A stretch of 39,684 nucleotides of DNA from an uncultured Brachyspira sp. GTDB taxonomy: Bacteria; Spirochaetota; Brachyspiria; Brachyspirales; Brachyspiraceae. Both the position numbers and the translations under genes were made by a program. Below the pieces are notes generated by a model. It was not told the DNA's origin. It made no database searches and saw only the letters and a list, made by a program, of their open reading frames with translations. Positions 33,078 through 39,684 of the stretch are shown here, piece by piece; position 1 is the stretch's first letter; each line of letters begins with the position of its first letter. The stretch lies in NCBI RefSeq assembly GCF_949287625.1, contig NZ_CASEGO010000054.1:1-39684 (forward strand), written 5' to 3'.

Positions 33078-34826
33078 TTATTTTGTATATTTTTCATCGG
33101 CTTTATATTCTGTATGCAAGAAATGATGAGCTCTCTCTCCAAGAGGTTTTCCAAGAAAATCATCATAAAGTTTTTTAAGATTTTCATTTTCATGAGAGCA
33201 TCTATGTTTAACAACCTTTTTATCTTCATCATACAAGCCTTTAGCTCTATCAGTCCTAGTTTGATTTGTAGTTCCATAAGGCTGACCGCCTCCTCCTACA
33301 CATCCGCCCTGACAAGCCATAACTTCTATAAAGTTGTAAGGAGGGTTTTCACCTTTTTGTTTGGCTTCTCTCATCTCCTGCATTACAGGATCAACATTAT
33401 GAAGTCCATTAACAACGGCTATTTTTACATCTTTATCAAGTACTTTAACAGTAGCTCTTTTAACGCCTTCAAGACCTCTAACCTCTTCAAAATCAACATT
33501 ATCAAGATTAGTACCAGATATAATATTATAAGCAGTTCTTAAAGCAGCCTCCATAACTCCTCCAGTAGCACCGAATATAGTACCAGCTCCAGAGTATTCG
33601 CCTAATATACTATCAGCTTCTTCAGGCTCTATTCCAGCTACATCTATACCATAGTGTTTTATCATTCTTGCAAACTCTCTTGTAGTAAGCACCACATCAA
33701 CATCTTTATATCCGCTTGAATACATAGTTTCATTTTTTCTTATTTCATTTTTCTTAGCAGTACAAGGCATTATAGATACATTAAAAATAGTAAATGGGTC
33801 TACATTTGCTTTTTCAGAATAATATGTTTTGGTCATAGGTGCTAACATCATATGAGGAGATTTAGCACTTGAAACATTATCAAGCAAGTCCGGATAATAT
33901 TCTTCTGCATATTTTACCCAAGCAGGACAGCATGAGGTAGTCATAGCAGATGTACCGTTACTTTCTGTGAACCTTTTAACAAATTCATGAGCTTCTTCCA
34001 TAATAGTTAAATCGGCTCCGAAATTGGTATCGAATATAGCATTAAATCCCATCAAACGCATAGCGGCATATATTTTTCCAGTAATATTTTCACCAGCCTT
34101 AAGTCCGAAATATTCTCCTAAAGCAACCCTTACAGAAGGAGCCATTTGAACTGTAACATAAGTATTAGGATCATCTATAGCAGCTTCAACTTCTTTAGTT
34201 TGGTCTTTTTCATATATTGCAGCTACAGGGCAGTGAGCAGCACATTGTCCGCAGTCTACACAAGGCGAATCTTTTAATGAAACAGCACTAGGAGCAAAAT
34301 AAGTATCAAATCCTCTATTAACAAAACCCAAAGCATGAACTCTCTGCATTTCCTGACAAACTACAACACATCTTCCGCACTTAATACATTTTTCAGGATT
34401 AAGTACAATGCTTCCTGCAGATTCATCTCTAGGGTGATTTTGTTTTATATTATCATATTTGGAGTTTCTAACCCCAAAGTCAGCAGCAGCAGTTTGAAGT
34501 TCGCATTCACCGTTTCTTATACAGTTTAAACAATCATTAGGGTGAGCGGATAATACCAATTCAAGTACGCCTTTTCTTACAGTATTAATTTCTGCATCAT
34601 GTGTGATAATATCCATTCCTTCTTCTACAATCATAGAACATGATCTTACATACTTGTTTCCCTGATTTGCCAATTTTACAACACATATTCCGCATGCTGA
34701 AGTAGGCGGTATATCAGGGTGATAGCATAATGAAGGAATTTTTATTCCCAATTTTTTAGCAGCCTTTAATATAGTAAGACCTTCTTCTACTTCTATTTGT
34801 TTTCCGTTTATTTTTATTTTAACCAT
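33078..34826 (-). CDS. hydA: [FeFe] hydrogenase catalytic subunit (HydA/HndD type)
   Basis: The 582-residue subunit evolves or takes up H2. It carries an N-terminal [2Fe-2S] domain (C34, C45, C48, C63) and a His-ligated [4Fe-4S] site (HPNDCLNCIRNGEC, 95-108). Two [4Fe-4S] motifs follow (CIKCGRCVVVC 147-157, CVDCGQCAAHC 189-199). The H-cluster motifs are TSCCPAW (C299, C300), MPCTAKK (C355) and ACQGGC (C505, C509), the same spacing as clostridial group A enzymes. The protein ends soon after, without an extra C-terminal cluster domain. AAGGAG precedes the ATG. With hydB and hydC upstream in one operon it forms a trimeric NAD(P)H-linked enzyme. Maturases HydE, HydF and HydG are not in the window. 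Confidence 0.94.
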   Translation of the reverse strand: MVKIKINGKQIEVEEGLTILKAAKKLGIKIPSLCYHPDIPPTSACGICVVKLANQGNKYVRSCSMIVEEGMDIITHDAEINTVRKGVLELVLSAHPNDCLNCIRNGECELQTAAADFGVRNSKYDNIKQNHPRDESAGSIVLNPEKCIKCGRCVVVCQEMQRVHALGFVNRGFDTYFAPSAVSLKDSPCVDCGQCAAHCPVAAIYEKDQTKEVEAAIDDPNTYVTVQMAPSVRVALGEYFGLKAGENITGKIYAAMRLMGFNAIFDTNFGADLTIMEEAHEFVKRFTESNGTSAMTTSCCPAWVKYAEEYYPDLLDNVSSAKSPHMMLAPMTKTYYSEKANVDPFTIFNVSIMPCTAKKNEIRKNETMYSSGYKDVDVVLTTREFARMIKHYGIDVAGIEPEEADSILGEYSGAGTIFGATGGVMEAALRTAYNIISGTNLDNVDFEEVRGLEGVKRATVKVLDKDVKIAVVNGLHNVDPVMQEMREAKQKGENPPYNFIEVMACQGGCVGGGGQPYGTTNQTRTDRAKGLYDEDKKVVKHRCSHENENLKKLYDDFLGKPLGERAHHFLHTEYKADEKYTK

Positions 34827-34855
34827 AATTTTTATACTCCTTCAATTTACTCTCA

Positions 34856-36544
34856 TTAATTCTTTTTAGGAACAGGCGGAGTAAATATGCCAGCTCTATA
34901 TTCTTCTTCAAAATGCTTAAGTGTAGACATTACTGGATTAGCTGCAGTAGAACCTAATGCACATAATGAAGCCTTTCTCATAGTTAAAGCAATATCTTTT
35001 AATTTTTGTATATCATCTTCTTTGGCTCTTTTTTTAGTGAACTTTTCTAATATTTTAAGCATCTGCATTCCTCCAACTCTGCAAGGTACGCATTTTCCGC
35101 AGCTTTCATCAACACAGAAACCAAGATAGAATTTGGCAAAATCAACCATATTGCTGTCTTCATCAATTACAATCATACCGCCAGAACCCATCATAGAACC
35201 TAATTCTACTAAATTATCAAAATCTATATGTGTTCCGAATAATGATTCTGGGAGTATTCCTCCAGAAGGTCCTCCAGTCTGAACACCTTTAACAAACTTA
35301 TCATTAGGTATTCCGCCGCCTATATCAAATACTATCTCTCTGATAGTAGTACCCATAGGAACCTCTACGAGTCCAGATACATTGACATTACCAGTCAAGG
35401 CAAATACTTTAGTTCCTTTAGAGTTTTCTGTACCGATAGAAGCAAACCAGTTTCCGCCGTTATTAATGATGGCTGTAACATTAGCAAATGTTTCTACGTT
35501 ATTAATTACTGTAGGGTATTCAAACAAACCTTTTATAGCAGGGAAAGGAGGTCTTGGTCTTGGAGTTCCTCTGTTTCCTTCTATAGAGGCAAGAAGTGCT
35601 GTTTCTTCTCCGCATACAAAAGCACCAGCTCCAAGTCTTATATCCAAATCAAATGAGAAATTACTTCCTAGTATATTTTGACCTAATAATCCGTAATTGT
35701 AAGCCTGTTCTAATGCTATTTTTACTCTGTCTACAGCAAGTCCGTATTCTGCCCTTATATACAAATATCCTTTGCTTGCTCCTACAGTATATCCTGCTAT
35801 AGTCATAGCTTCTATTACAGAATGAGGATCTCCTTCAAGTATACTTCTGTCCATATAAGCACCAGGGTCTCCTTCATCGGCATTACATACTATATATTTC
35901 TGCTCTGATTTTACGCCTTTAGTAAAGCTCCATTTCTTCCAAGTAGGAAATCCTGCTCCGCCGCGTCCTCTAAGTCCTGAAATCTGCATTTCCTTTAGAA
36001 CTTCATCTGGAGTCATTTCAAATAATGCTTTAGATAATGCTTTATATCCGTCATTGCCTATATATTCATCTATATTTTCTGGGTCTATCATACCGCAGTT
36101 TTTTAATACTATTCTTCTTTGTTTTTGATAGAAGTTAATCTCTTTTGAAAAATCTCTATGTTCTCTTTGTTCTTTATAAAGTATTCTTAAAAGAAGTTCT
36201 CCTTTCATTATATGTTTTTCTATAATATCTTTTGCATGTGAAGGCTCTACATGCGTATAAAAAACTCTTCCCGGCATTATTTTTACAACAGGTCCCTGAC
36301 TGCAAAAACCGAAACAGCCTGTTTTTACAACTAATACCTCATTTCCTATACCATTTTTTTCTGCATACTCTTTTAATAGTCTTACTATTTCATCGCTTTT
36401 ATTGGACTCGCATGCAGTACCTCCGCATACAAGTATATGATATTTATGAGATTCAGATGATTCTGTACCTTTTCTTAAAGCTATTTCTTTAGCCTTGTTA
36501 ATTCTATGTTCTTCTAGTTTTTTTCTATCTAATTTTTCTGTCAT
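34856..36544 (-). CDS. hydB: NADH-binding hydrogenase subunit (NuoF-like, HydB/HndC type)
   Basis: The 562-residue flavoprotein carries FMN and the NAD(H) site. An N-terminal thioredoxin-like [2Fe-2S] domain (CGGTACESNK...CFGFCSQGP, about 40-90) leads into the NuoF core. The core has RGRGGAGFPTWKKW near 190, NADEGDPGAYMDR near 220 and GAGAFVCGEETALLASIEG near 305. The [4Fe-4S] ligands are in ESCGKCVPCRVG and SLCALG near the end. The protein stops about 25 residues later, so the C-terminal two-cluster ferredoxin domain of Thermotoga or Acetobacterium HydB is missing. The ATG at 36544 is preferred because GGAG lies before it; the ATG at 36556 is upstream of that site. Confidence 0.93.
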   Translation of the reverse strand: MTEKLDRKKLEEHRINKAKEIALRKGTESSESHKYHILVCGGTACESNKSDEIVRLLKEYAEKNGIGNEVLVVKTGCFGFCSQGPVVKIMPGRVFYTHVEPSHAKDIIEKHIMKGELLLRILYKEQREHRDFSKEINFYQKQRRIVLKNCGMIDPENIDEYIGNDGYKALSKALFEMTPDEVLKEMQISGLRGRGGAGFPTWKKWSFTKGVKSEQKYIVCNADEGDPGAYMDRSILEGDPHSVIEAMTIAGYTVGASKGYLYIRAEYGLAVDRVKIALEQAYNYGLLGQNILGSNFSFDLDIRLGAGAFVCGEETALLASIEGNRGTPRPRPPFPAIKGLFEYPTVINNVETFANVTAIINNGGNWFASIGTENSKGTKVFALTGNVNVSGLVEVPMGTTIREIVFDIGGGIPNDKFVKGVQTGGPSGGILPESLFGTHIDFDNLVELGSMMGSGGMIVIDEDSNMVDFAKFYLGFCVDESCGKCVPCRVGGMQMLKILEKFTKKRAKEDDIQKLKDIALTMRKASLCALGSTAANPVMSTLKHFEEEYRAGIFTPPVPKKN

Positions 36545-36559
36545 TTTTTTCTCCATTTA

Positions 36560-37051
36560 TTAATCTTTTTTATCTTCTATAAACTTTGATATATCATCAA
36601 CAACTACTCTTCCAGATACATCTCCGTTAAATGTAATAACTGGGGCCAAACCGCAGCAGCCTATACATCTAACTTCTTCTAACTTGTATTTCCTGTCTGC
36701 AGAATATTTTTGATCGCCTTTAAGATTTAATTTTCTTTTGATTTCTTCTACTAATTGTCCCCCTCCTTTTAAATAGCAGGCTGTACCCATACATACTGCT
36801 ATATTATTTTCTGCAGGCGGTTCCATTGTAAAGTAGTTATAAAATGTAAGAATTTCATAGATTCTCGCTAAAGGAATATTTATTTGTTCGGATACATATT
36901 TAGCAACATTTCTAGGAACATAGCCGTAATGTTTTTGAATGCCATGGCAAATCATTATAAGATTACCCTCAGAATCTTTCCATTTTTCAACTAATGCTTT
37001 TATTTCATCAGCAATGGCTTCTTCGGTTAACAAAGATACATCTTCACTCAT
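36560..37051 (-). CDS. hydC: NuoE-like [2Fe-2S] hydrogenase subunit (HydC/HndA type)
   Basis: The 163-residue thioredoxin-fold subunit binds one [2Fe-2S] cluster through C87, C92, C129 and C133 (CMGTAC and CIGCCGLAP). An N-terminal helical bundle comes first, as in NuoE. It passes electrons between the HydB flavin and the hydrogenase. GGAGG lies close before the ATG. It is the first gene of the operon, with the hydB start only about fifteen bases after its stop. Length is normal for HydC. Confidence 0.93.
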   Translation of the reverse strand: MSEDVSLLTEEAIADEIKALVEKWKDSEGNLIMICHGIQKHYGYVPRNVAKYVSEQINIPLARIYEILTFYNYFTMEPPAENNIAVCMGTACYLKGGGQLVEEIKRKLNLKGDQKYSADRKYKLEEVRCIGCCGLAPVITFNGDVSGRVVVDDISKFIEDKKD

Positions 37052-37092
37052 TATATTATACCTCCATTATACAATATAAATGTAATATAAAA

Positions 37093-37111
37093 CTATACTT
37101 AAATAGTATAG
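37093..37111. promoter_or_regulatory. Candidate operator palindrome upstream of hydCBA
   Basis: CTATACT (37093-37099) and AGTATAG (37105-37111) are perfect inverted arms around TAAAT, about 42 bases before the hydC ATG. A TATAAT lies just before the ribosome site (about 37066-37071). A related half-site, ACTATACTTATA, occurs near 37222. The binding protein is unknown. Confidence 0.4.
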
Positions 37112-37313
37112 GAAAAAATAATTTCAAATTCAATAAAATTATTTATTATATGATATTTTTTGGGGTTTTTAGTATATTAATTGTGTTTTTAGTATGAATT
37201 ATTAACTGTTTTTTATTAAATACTATACTTATATGTTTTTTATAATTGTAATAATATTAAATAATAATATATTAATTATTTATATTGTACTAATGAGTAT
37301 TTAGTACAGAAAA

Positions 37314-38192
37314 TTATCTTTTTCCAGATGCATATTCTAAAGTATTTATATCCAAGATTTCTCTATGCGGCTTAAGTAAAGATTTTTCATATTGGCATTT
37401 CCACTGTACATTTTCAAATATGCTTTGTATAGTGTCGCCGCTTTTTATAATATCTCCCTTATCAAATATATAGGCTGCTATATTTAAAGCATGCGATATA
37501 ACCTCATTTACATTTAAATCATGGAAATGATATTGTATGTCTGGAAGTCCTATAGCGTACATTCCTAAAGTATCAACTATGATATCATTAGAGTTTTGTA
37601 CATTAAAAAGCCTTATATTAACACCTGAAAGCAAAAATCTAAATTCTTTAGGATAGTTATTATTGAGTATTTGTTCGGGTAGAAGAAGTTTTCCGCTTTG
37701 TTCATTATATACAGCTATGCATTTATCAAAAAGCTGTAATGATATATAAAGCCAATTATTTAGAAGTGCTGCTCTCTCTTTATAATCAAGACCAGCTGCC
37801 AAAAAATCACTAAGCATTATTTCGTAATTGCAGTTTTTTATTAATTCTTTTGGATCTTTTATATCCCACATTTGACTGTAATAATAATCGCTTATTGAAG
37901 TATAATCGAATTCCATAGCACTAGGCATCAATATTTGTGCTGGAACTTCTTTATCATCTTTGTATTTTACTTTCAAATCATTTATTGCTATACTGTAAAT
38001 ACCATTATCAGATGATACAACATCAATATCTTCATAATATTTTCTTATTTTTTGTTTTACAAGTTCTATATTAGGAAGAGTAGGTTTTTCTTCAAATAAA
38101 AGTTTATAAAAATACACATGTGAAAAACTAGCTTCATCATGATTTACGCTTTTATGATTAGTATTTGGATTAACTTCTTTTTTATCTTTCAT
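37314..38192 (-). CDS. DUF4261-like protein of unknown function
   Basis: The 292-residue soluble protein begins with a charged, low-complexity stretch (residues 1-20) and then a mixed alpha/beta domain. The C-terminal third (GMYAIGLPDIQYHFHDLNVN near 215-235, then WKCQYEKSLLKPHREILDI near 268-286) resembles DUF4261 proteins, whose function is unknown. There is no signal peptide or membrane segment. AGGAG precedes the ATG. It follows the outer-membrane protein gene by 53 bases on the same strand and may be cotranscribed with it. Confidence 0.7.
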   Translation of the reverse strand: MKDKKEVNPNTNHKSVNHDEASFSHVYFYKLLFEEKPTLPNIELVKQKIRKYYEDIDVVSSDNGIYSIAINDLKVKYKDDKEVPAQILMPSAMEFDYTSISDYYYSQMWDIKDPKELIKNCNYEIMLSDFLAAGLDYKERAALLNNWLYISLQLFDKCIAVYNEQSGKLLLPEQILNNNYPKEFRFLLSGVNIRLFNVQNSNDIIVDTLGMYAIGLPDIQYHFHDLNVNEVISHALNIAAYIFDKGDIIKSGDTIQSIFENVQWKCQYEKSLLKPHREILDINTLEYASGKR

Positions 38193-38245
38193 ATATGCAA
38201 TACTCCTGCTAATATATTACTATATTTTTTAATAAAAGCAATTTA

Positions 38246-39352
38246 TTATTTTTTTACAGGTACAAGATAAGTGAAGTCGAATTTTAGTGTTTGGTCATAT
38301 CTTATTCCTATTTCATTTTTTTCATTAAGGAACAGTCCATTAACAAAACCAAGTCCCAAAACTATGCCGTTATCAAATACAAAATCTTTTCTTATATTAA
38401 GTCCGAAATAGAAAGGAACTCTGTAAAAAGGATCTCCTTCCACACTTATAAACTTATGATTTTTATTTATATACCAGCCAGAAACGAATATTATAGGCTC
38501 TATTTCAAACCAAGTTTTTACAGGTATTGTTCCTCTTAAAAAGAGTCCATGCCCAAATACGCCGGGCTCATTATCTCTGTCAGCCAAATTATAAGAAGCC
38601 ATATAAAGTACAGATACATAATAACTGTTAATACCTATAGCTCCTACATAGTTTTCAGTAATAGCAGGGCTTCCGGGAACAAACGCATATTCATGTCCTC
38701 CATTATGCCAATAATGTACTGCTGCATACGGAGTAGCTATATCATGTACAAAGTCCATAGCATAAGTAAGTCCTACATCAAATCTCTCTCTATGTTTGGC
38801 ATTATGCTGTATCTGCCAATTCATATATATTTCTCCTCTTCCGCCTTTAAACCATTCAAATGAGGCTCCGTATTCATAATAGCCATGTGTAAAAGGTTCA
38901 TTATATTTATACTCTTCTGGTCCTTTTGCTATTAATGTATTATCAGGAGTAGAACGCACAACTGGTGTCATATCCATTAAAGGATCTCTTATAGGTGCAG
39001 GAAGGTTATGTCCGCCTGTCATAGTTCCTATTCTAAGAGAAATATATTCATTAGATAATTGAGTAGTAACTACTGGAAAAACTCTTATACCCTGAGGAAA
39101 CTCAAATGTAAATGGAAAGAATATTGAAGCTCCCACTCTTAGGCTGATAAAATCATTAAATTTTATATCAAAAGCACCTTCTGTAAAATTTTCAAAATAT
39201 GTTAATGTTGTTCTAGTGTCCTGCCATAACGTGTTTTCAGCATTATATGCATATGAACTTGTAAACAATCTGAAATCTACTGTTGTTTCTGCGTATATAT
39301 TAAAAAGTATTATCATAAAAGATACTGCAATAAAAGAAATAAAACGTTTCAT
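38246..39352 (-). CDS. Predicted outer-membrane beta-barrel protein
   Basis: The 368-residue protein has a cleavable signal peptide (hydrophobic residues 4-19, likely cut after YAE or IYA near 21). Beyond it are many short amphipathic strands rich in Tyr, Phe and Trp. Examples are FISLRVGASIFFPFTFEF, GEIYMNWQIQHN, YYVSVLYMASYNLA and LRGTIPVKTWFEIEPI, and it closes with a strand-like FDFTYLVPV near the C-terminus. This is the look of a spirochaete outer-membrane barrel of about 14-16 strands. The family and cargo are not recognised. GAGG precedes the ATG. It could be a porin or surface antigen. Confidence 0.72.
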   Translation of the reverse strand: MKRFISFIAVSFMIILFNIYAETTVDFRLFTSSYAYNAENTLWQDTRTTLTYFENFTEGAFDIKFNDFISLRVGASIFFPFTFEFPQGIRVFPVVTTQLSNEYISLRIGTMTGGHNLPAPIRDPLMDMTPVVRSTPDNTLIAKGPEEYKYNEPFTHGYYEYGASFEWFKGGRGEIYMNWQIQHNAKHRERFDVGLTYAMDFVHDIATPYAAVHYWHNGGHEYAFVPGSPAITENYVGAIGINSYYVSVLYMASYNLADRDNEPGVFGHGLFLRGTIPVKTWFEIEPIIFVSGWYINKNHKFISVEGDPFYRVPFYFGLNIRKDFVFDNGIVLGLGFVNGLFLNEKNEIGIRYDQTLKFDFTYLVPVKK

Positions 39353-39576
39353 AAGCTGCCTCTAATTTTTCATAAATAATATAAGAAATGATTATATCAT
39401 AGTTAACATAAAATTACAATTATGATAACTTAATCTTATTTTATTTATTATTTTAATCATAAAATGATGTTTTACATGTTGTATAAATTATTTACATACT
39501 ATTACTTTTATATATGATTGCTGTGTACGTAATATGTTTAATTTTTACAATCATAAATAAAGTTAATTATAAAGCA
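39353..39576. other. AT-rich spacer before the insertion sequence end
   Basis: The region upstream of the outer-membrane protein gene holds its GAGG ribosome site near 39362 and no clear repeat or RNA. No near-consensus promoter was found by eye. Confidence 0.4.
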
Positions 39577-39684
39577 TGTACATTAAAAAAATTGCACGGG
39601 TTCCATACATATTGCATTTAAGTATTCCTTAATTTCTTAAAGTATAGCATAGGAGTATCATAATTTAAAGTAGAATGTATTCTT
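39577..39684 (-). mobile_element. End of an IS3-type insertion sequence (runs off the window)
   Basis: The transposase C-terminus at 39618-39684 is followed by about 40 non-coding bases ending at TGTACATT (39577-39584), a TG-type terminus usual for IS3-family elements. The other end lies outside the window, so the inverted repeat and target duplication cannot be checked. Confidence 0.5.
39618..39684 (-). CDS. IS3-family transposase, C-terminal fragment (cut by window edge)
   Basis: Twenty-one codons and a TAA are visible at the window edge. The frame ends RIHSTLNYDTPMLYFKKLRN-Thr. The block R-x-H-S-x-L-x-Y-x-T-P-x-x-x-F is the conserved C-terminus of DDE integrase-type transposases (OrfB of IS3, IS150 and relatives). 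Whether the element is complete cannot be judged from here. Confidence 0.62.
   Translation of the reverse strand, partial: RIHSTLNYDTPMLYFKKLRNT

Noticed and set aside
33114..33542. 142-residue plus-strand open frame
   Set aside because: It lies entirely antisense to hydA, whose H-cluster motifs are unmistakable.

Overview
The window looks like chromosome of a host-associated spirochaete of the genus Brachyspira. This is inferred from the extreme AT bias, an NADH oxidase with the classical Cys42, a spiro-SPASM-type protein, a butyrate and H2 fermentation gene set, and many low-complexity intergenic spacers. No rRNA, tRNA or CRISPR array was seen. Species was not determined.

Layout. 1-2759 (minus): two overlapping ECF-transporter S-component-like genes (one cut by the window edge) and nox. 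3191-5524 (plus): mtnK and an mtnA-like isomerase for methylthioribose or 5-deoxyribose salvage. 5883-12102 (minus): a GH2 glycosidase and two tandem oligopeptide-binding lipoproteins. 12438-17025 (plus): a strong promoter drives butyryl-CoA:acetate CoA-transferase, a fused acyl-CoA dehydrogenase/EtfA-FAD-domain/rubredoxin protein, and a flavodiiron protein. 17176-22563 (plus): a membrane-anchored unknown, prfA, a zinc-ribbon unknown, a spiro-SPASM-type protein and a small membrane protein. 23163-26154 (minus): an RmlA-like nucleotidyltransferase, a DJ-1/PfpI protein, a TPR protein and a KDPG aldolase. 27085-30892 (minus): an arsenic-type locus, arsR, acr3 (interrupted by an amber codon), an ArsP-like permease and three thioredoxin-fold proteins. 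31070-32759 (plus): galM and a methyltransferase. 33078-37051 (minus): hydC-hydB-hydA, an NADH-linked [FeFe] hydrogenase. 37314-39352 (minus): a DUF4261-like protein and a predicted outer-membrane barrel. The right edge enters an IS3-type transposase.

Most notable: the last two genes of the arsenic-type locus are hidden from ordinary gene finding because each carries one in-frame UGA near its N-terminus, beside a cysteine (Cys-Ala-UGA and UGA-Gly-Cys). In both, a hairpin follows whose loop presents a G at the 22nd nucleotide after the UGA, as expected of a bacterial SECIS. I interpret them as selenocysteine-containing thioredoxin-like proteins; a third paralog next to them uses only cysteines. 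A terminator and a separate candidate promoter lie between the cysteine paralog and the two candidate selenoproteins.

Second, the CoA-transferase/Bcd-EtfA-rubredoxin/flavodiiron operon suggests a short electron path between butyryl-CoA and O2 through rubredoxin. Third, convergent or gene-end spacers hold a family of roughly 225-370 bp mosaic repeats with imperfect terminal inverted repeats (core AGTTTGTCAA / TTGACAAACT), sometimes chained head to tail through a shared TATATAC.
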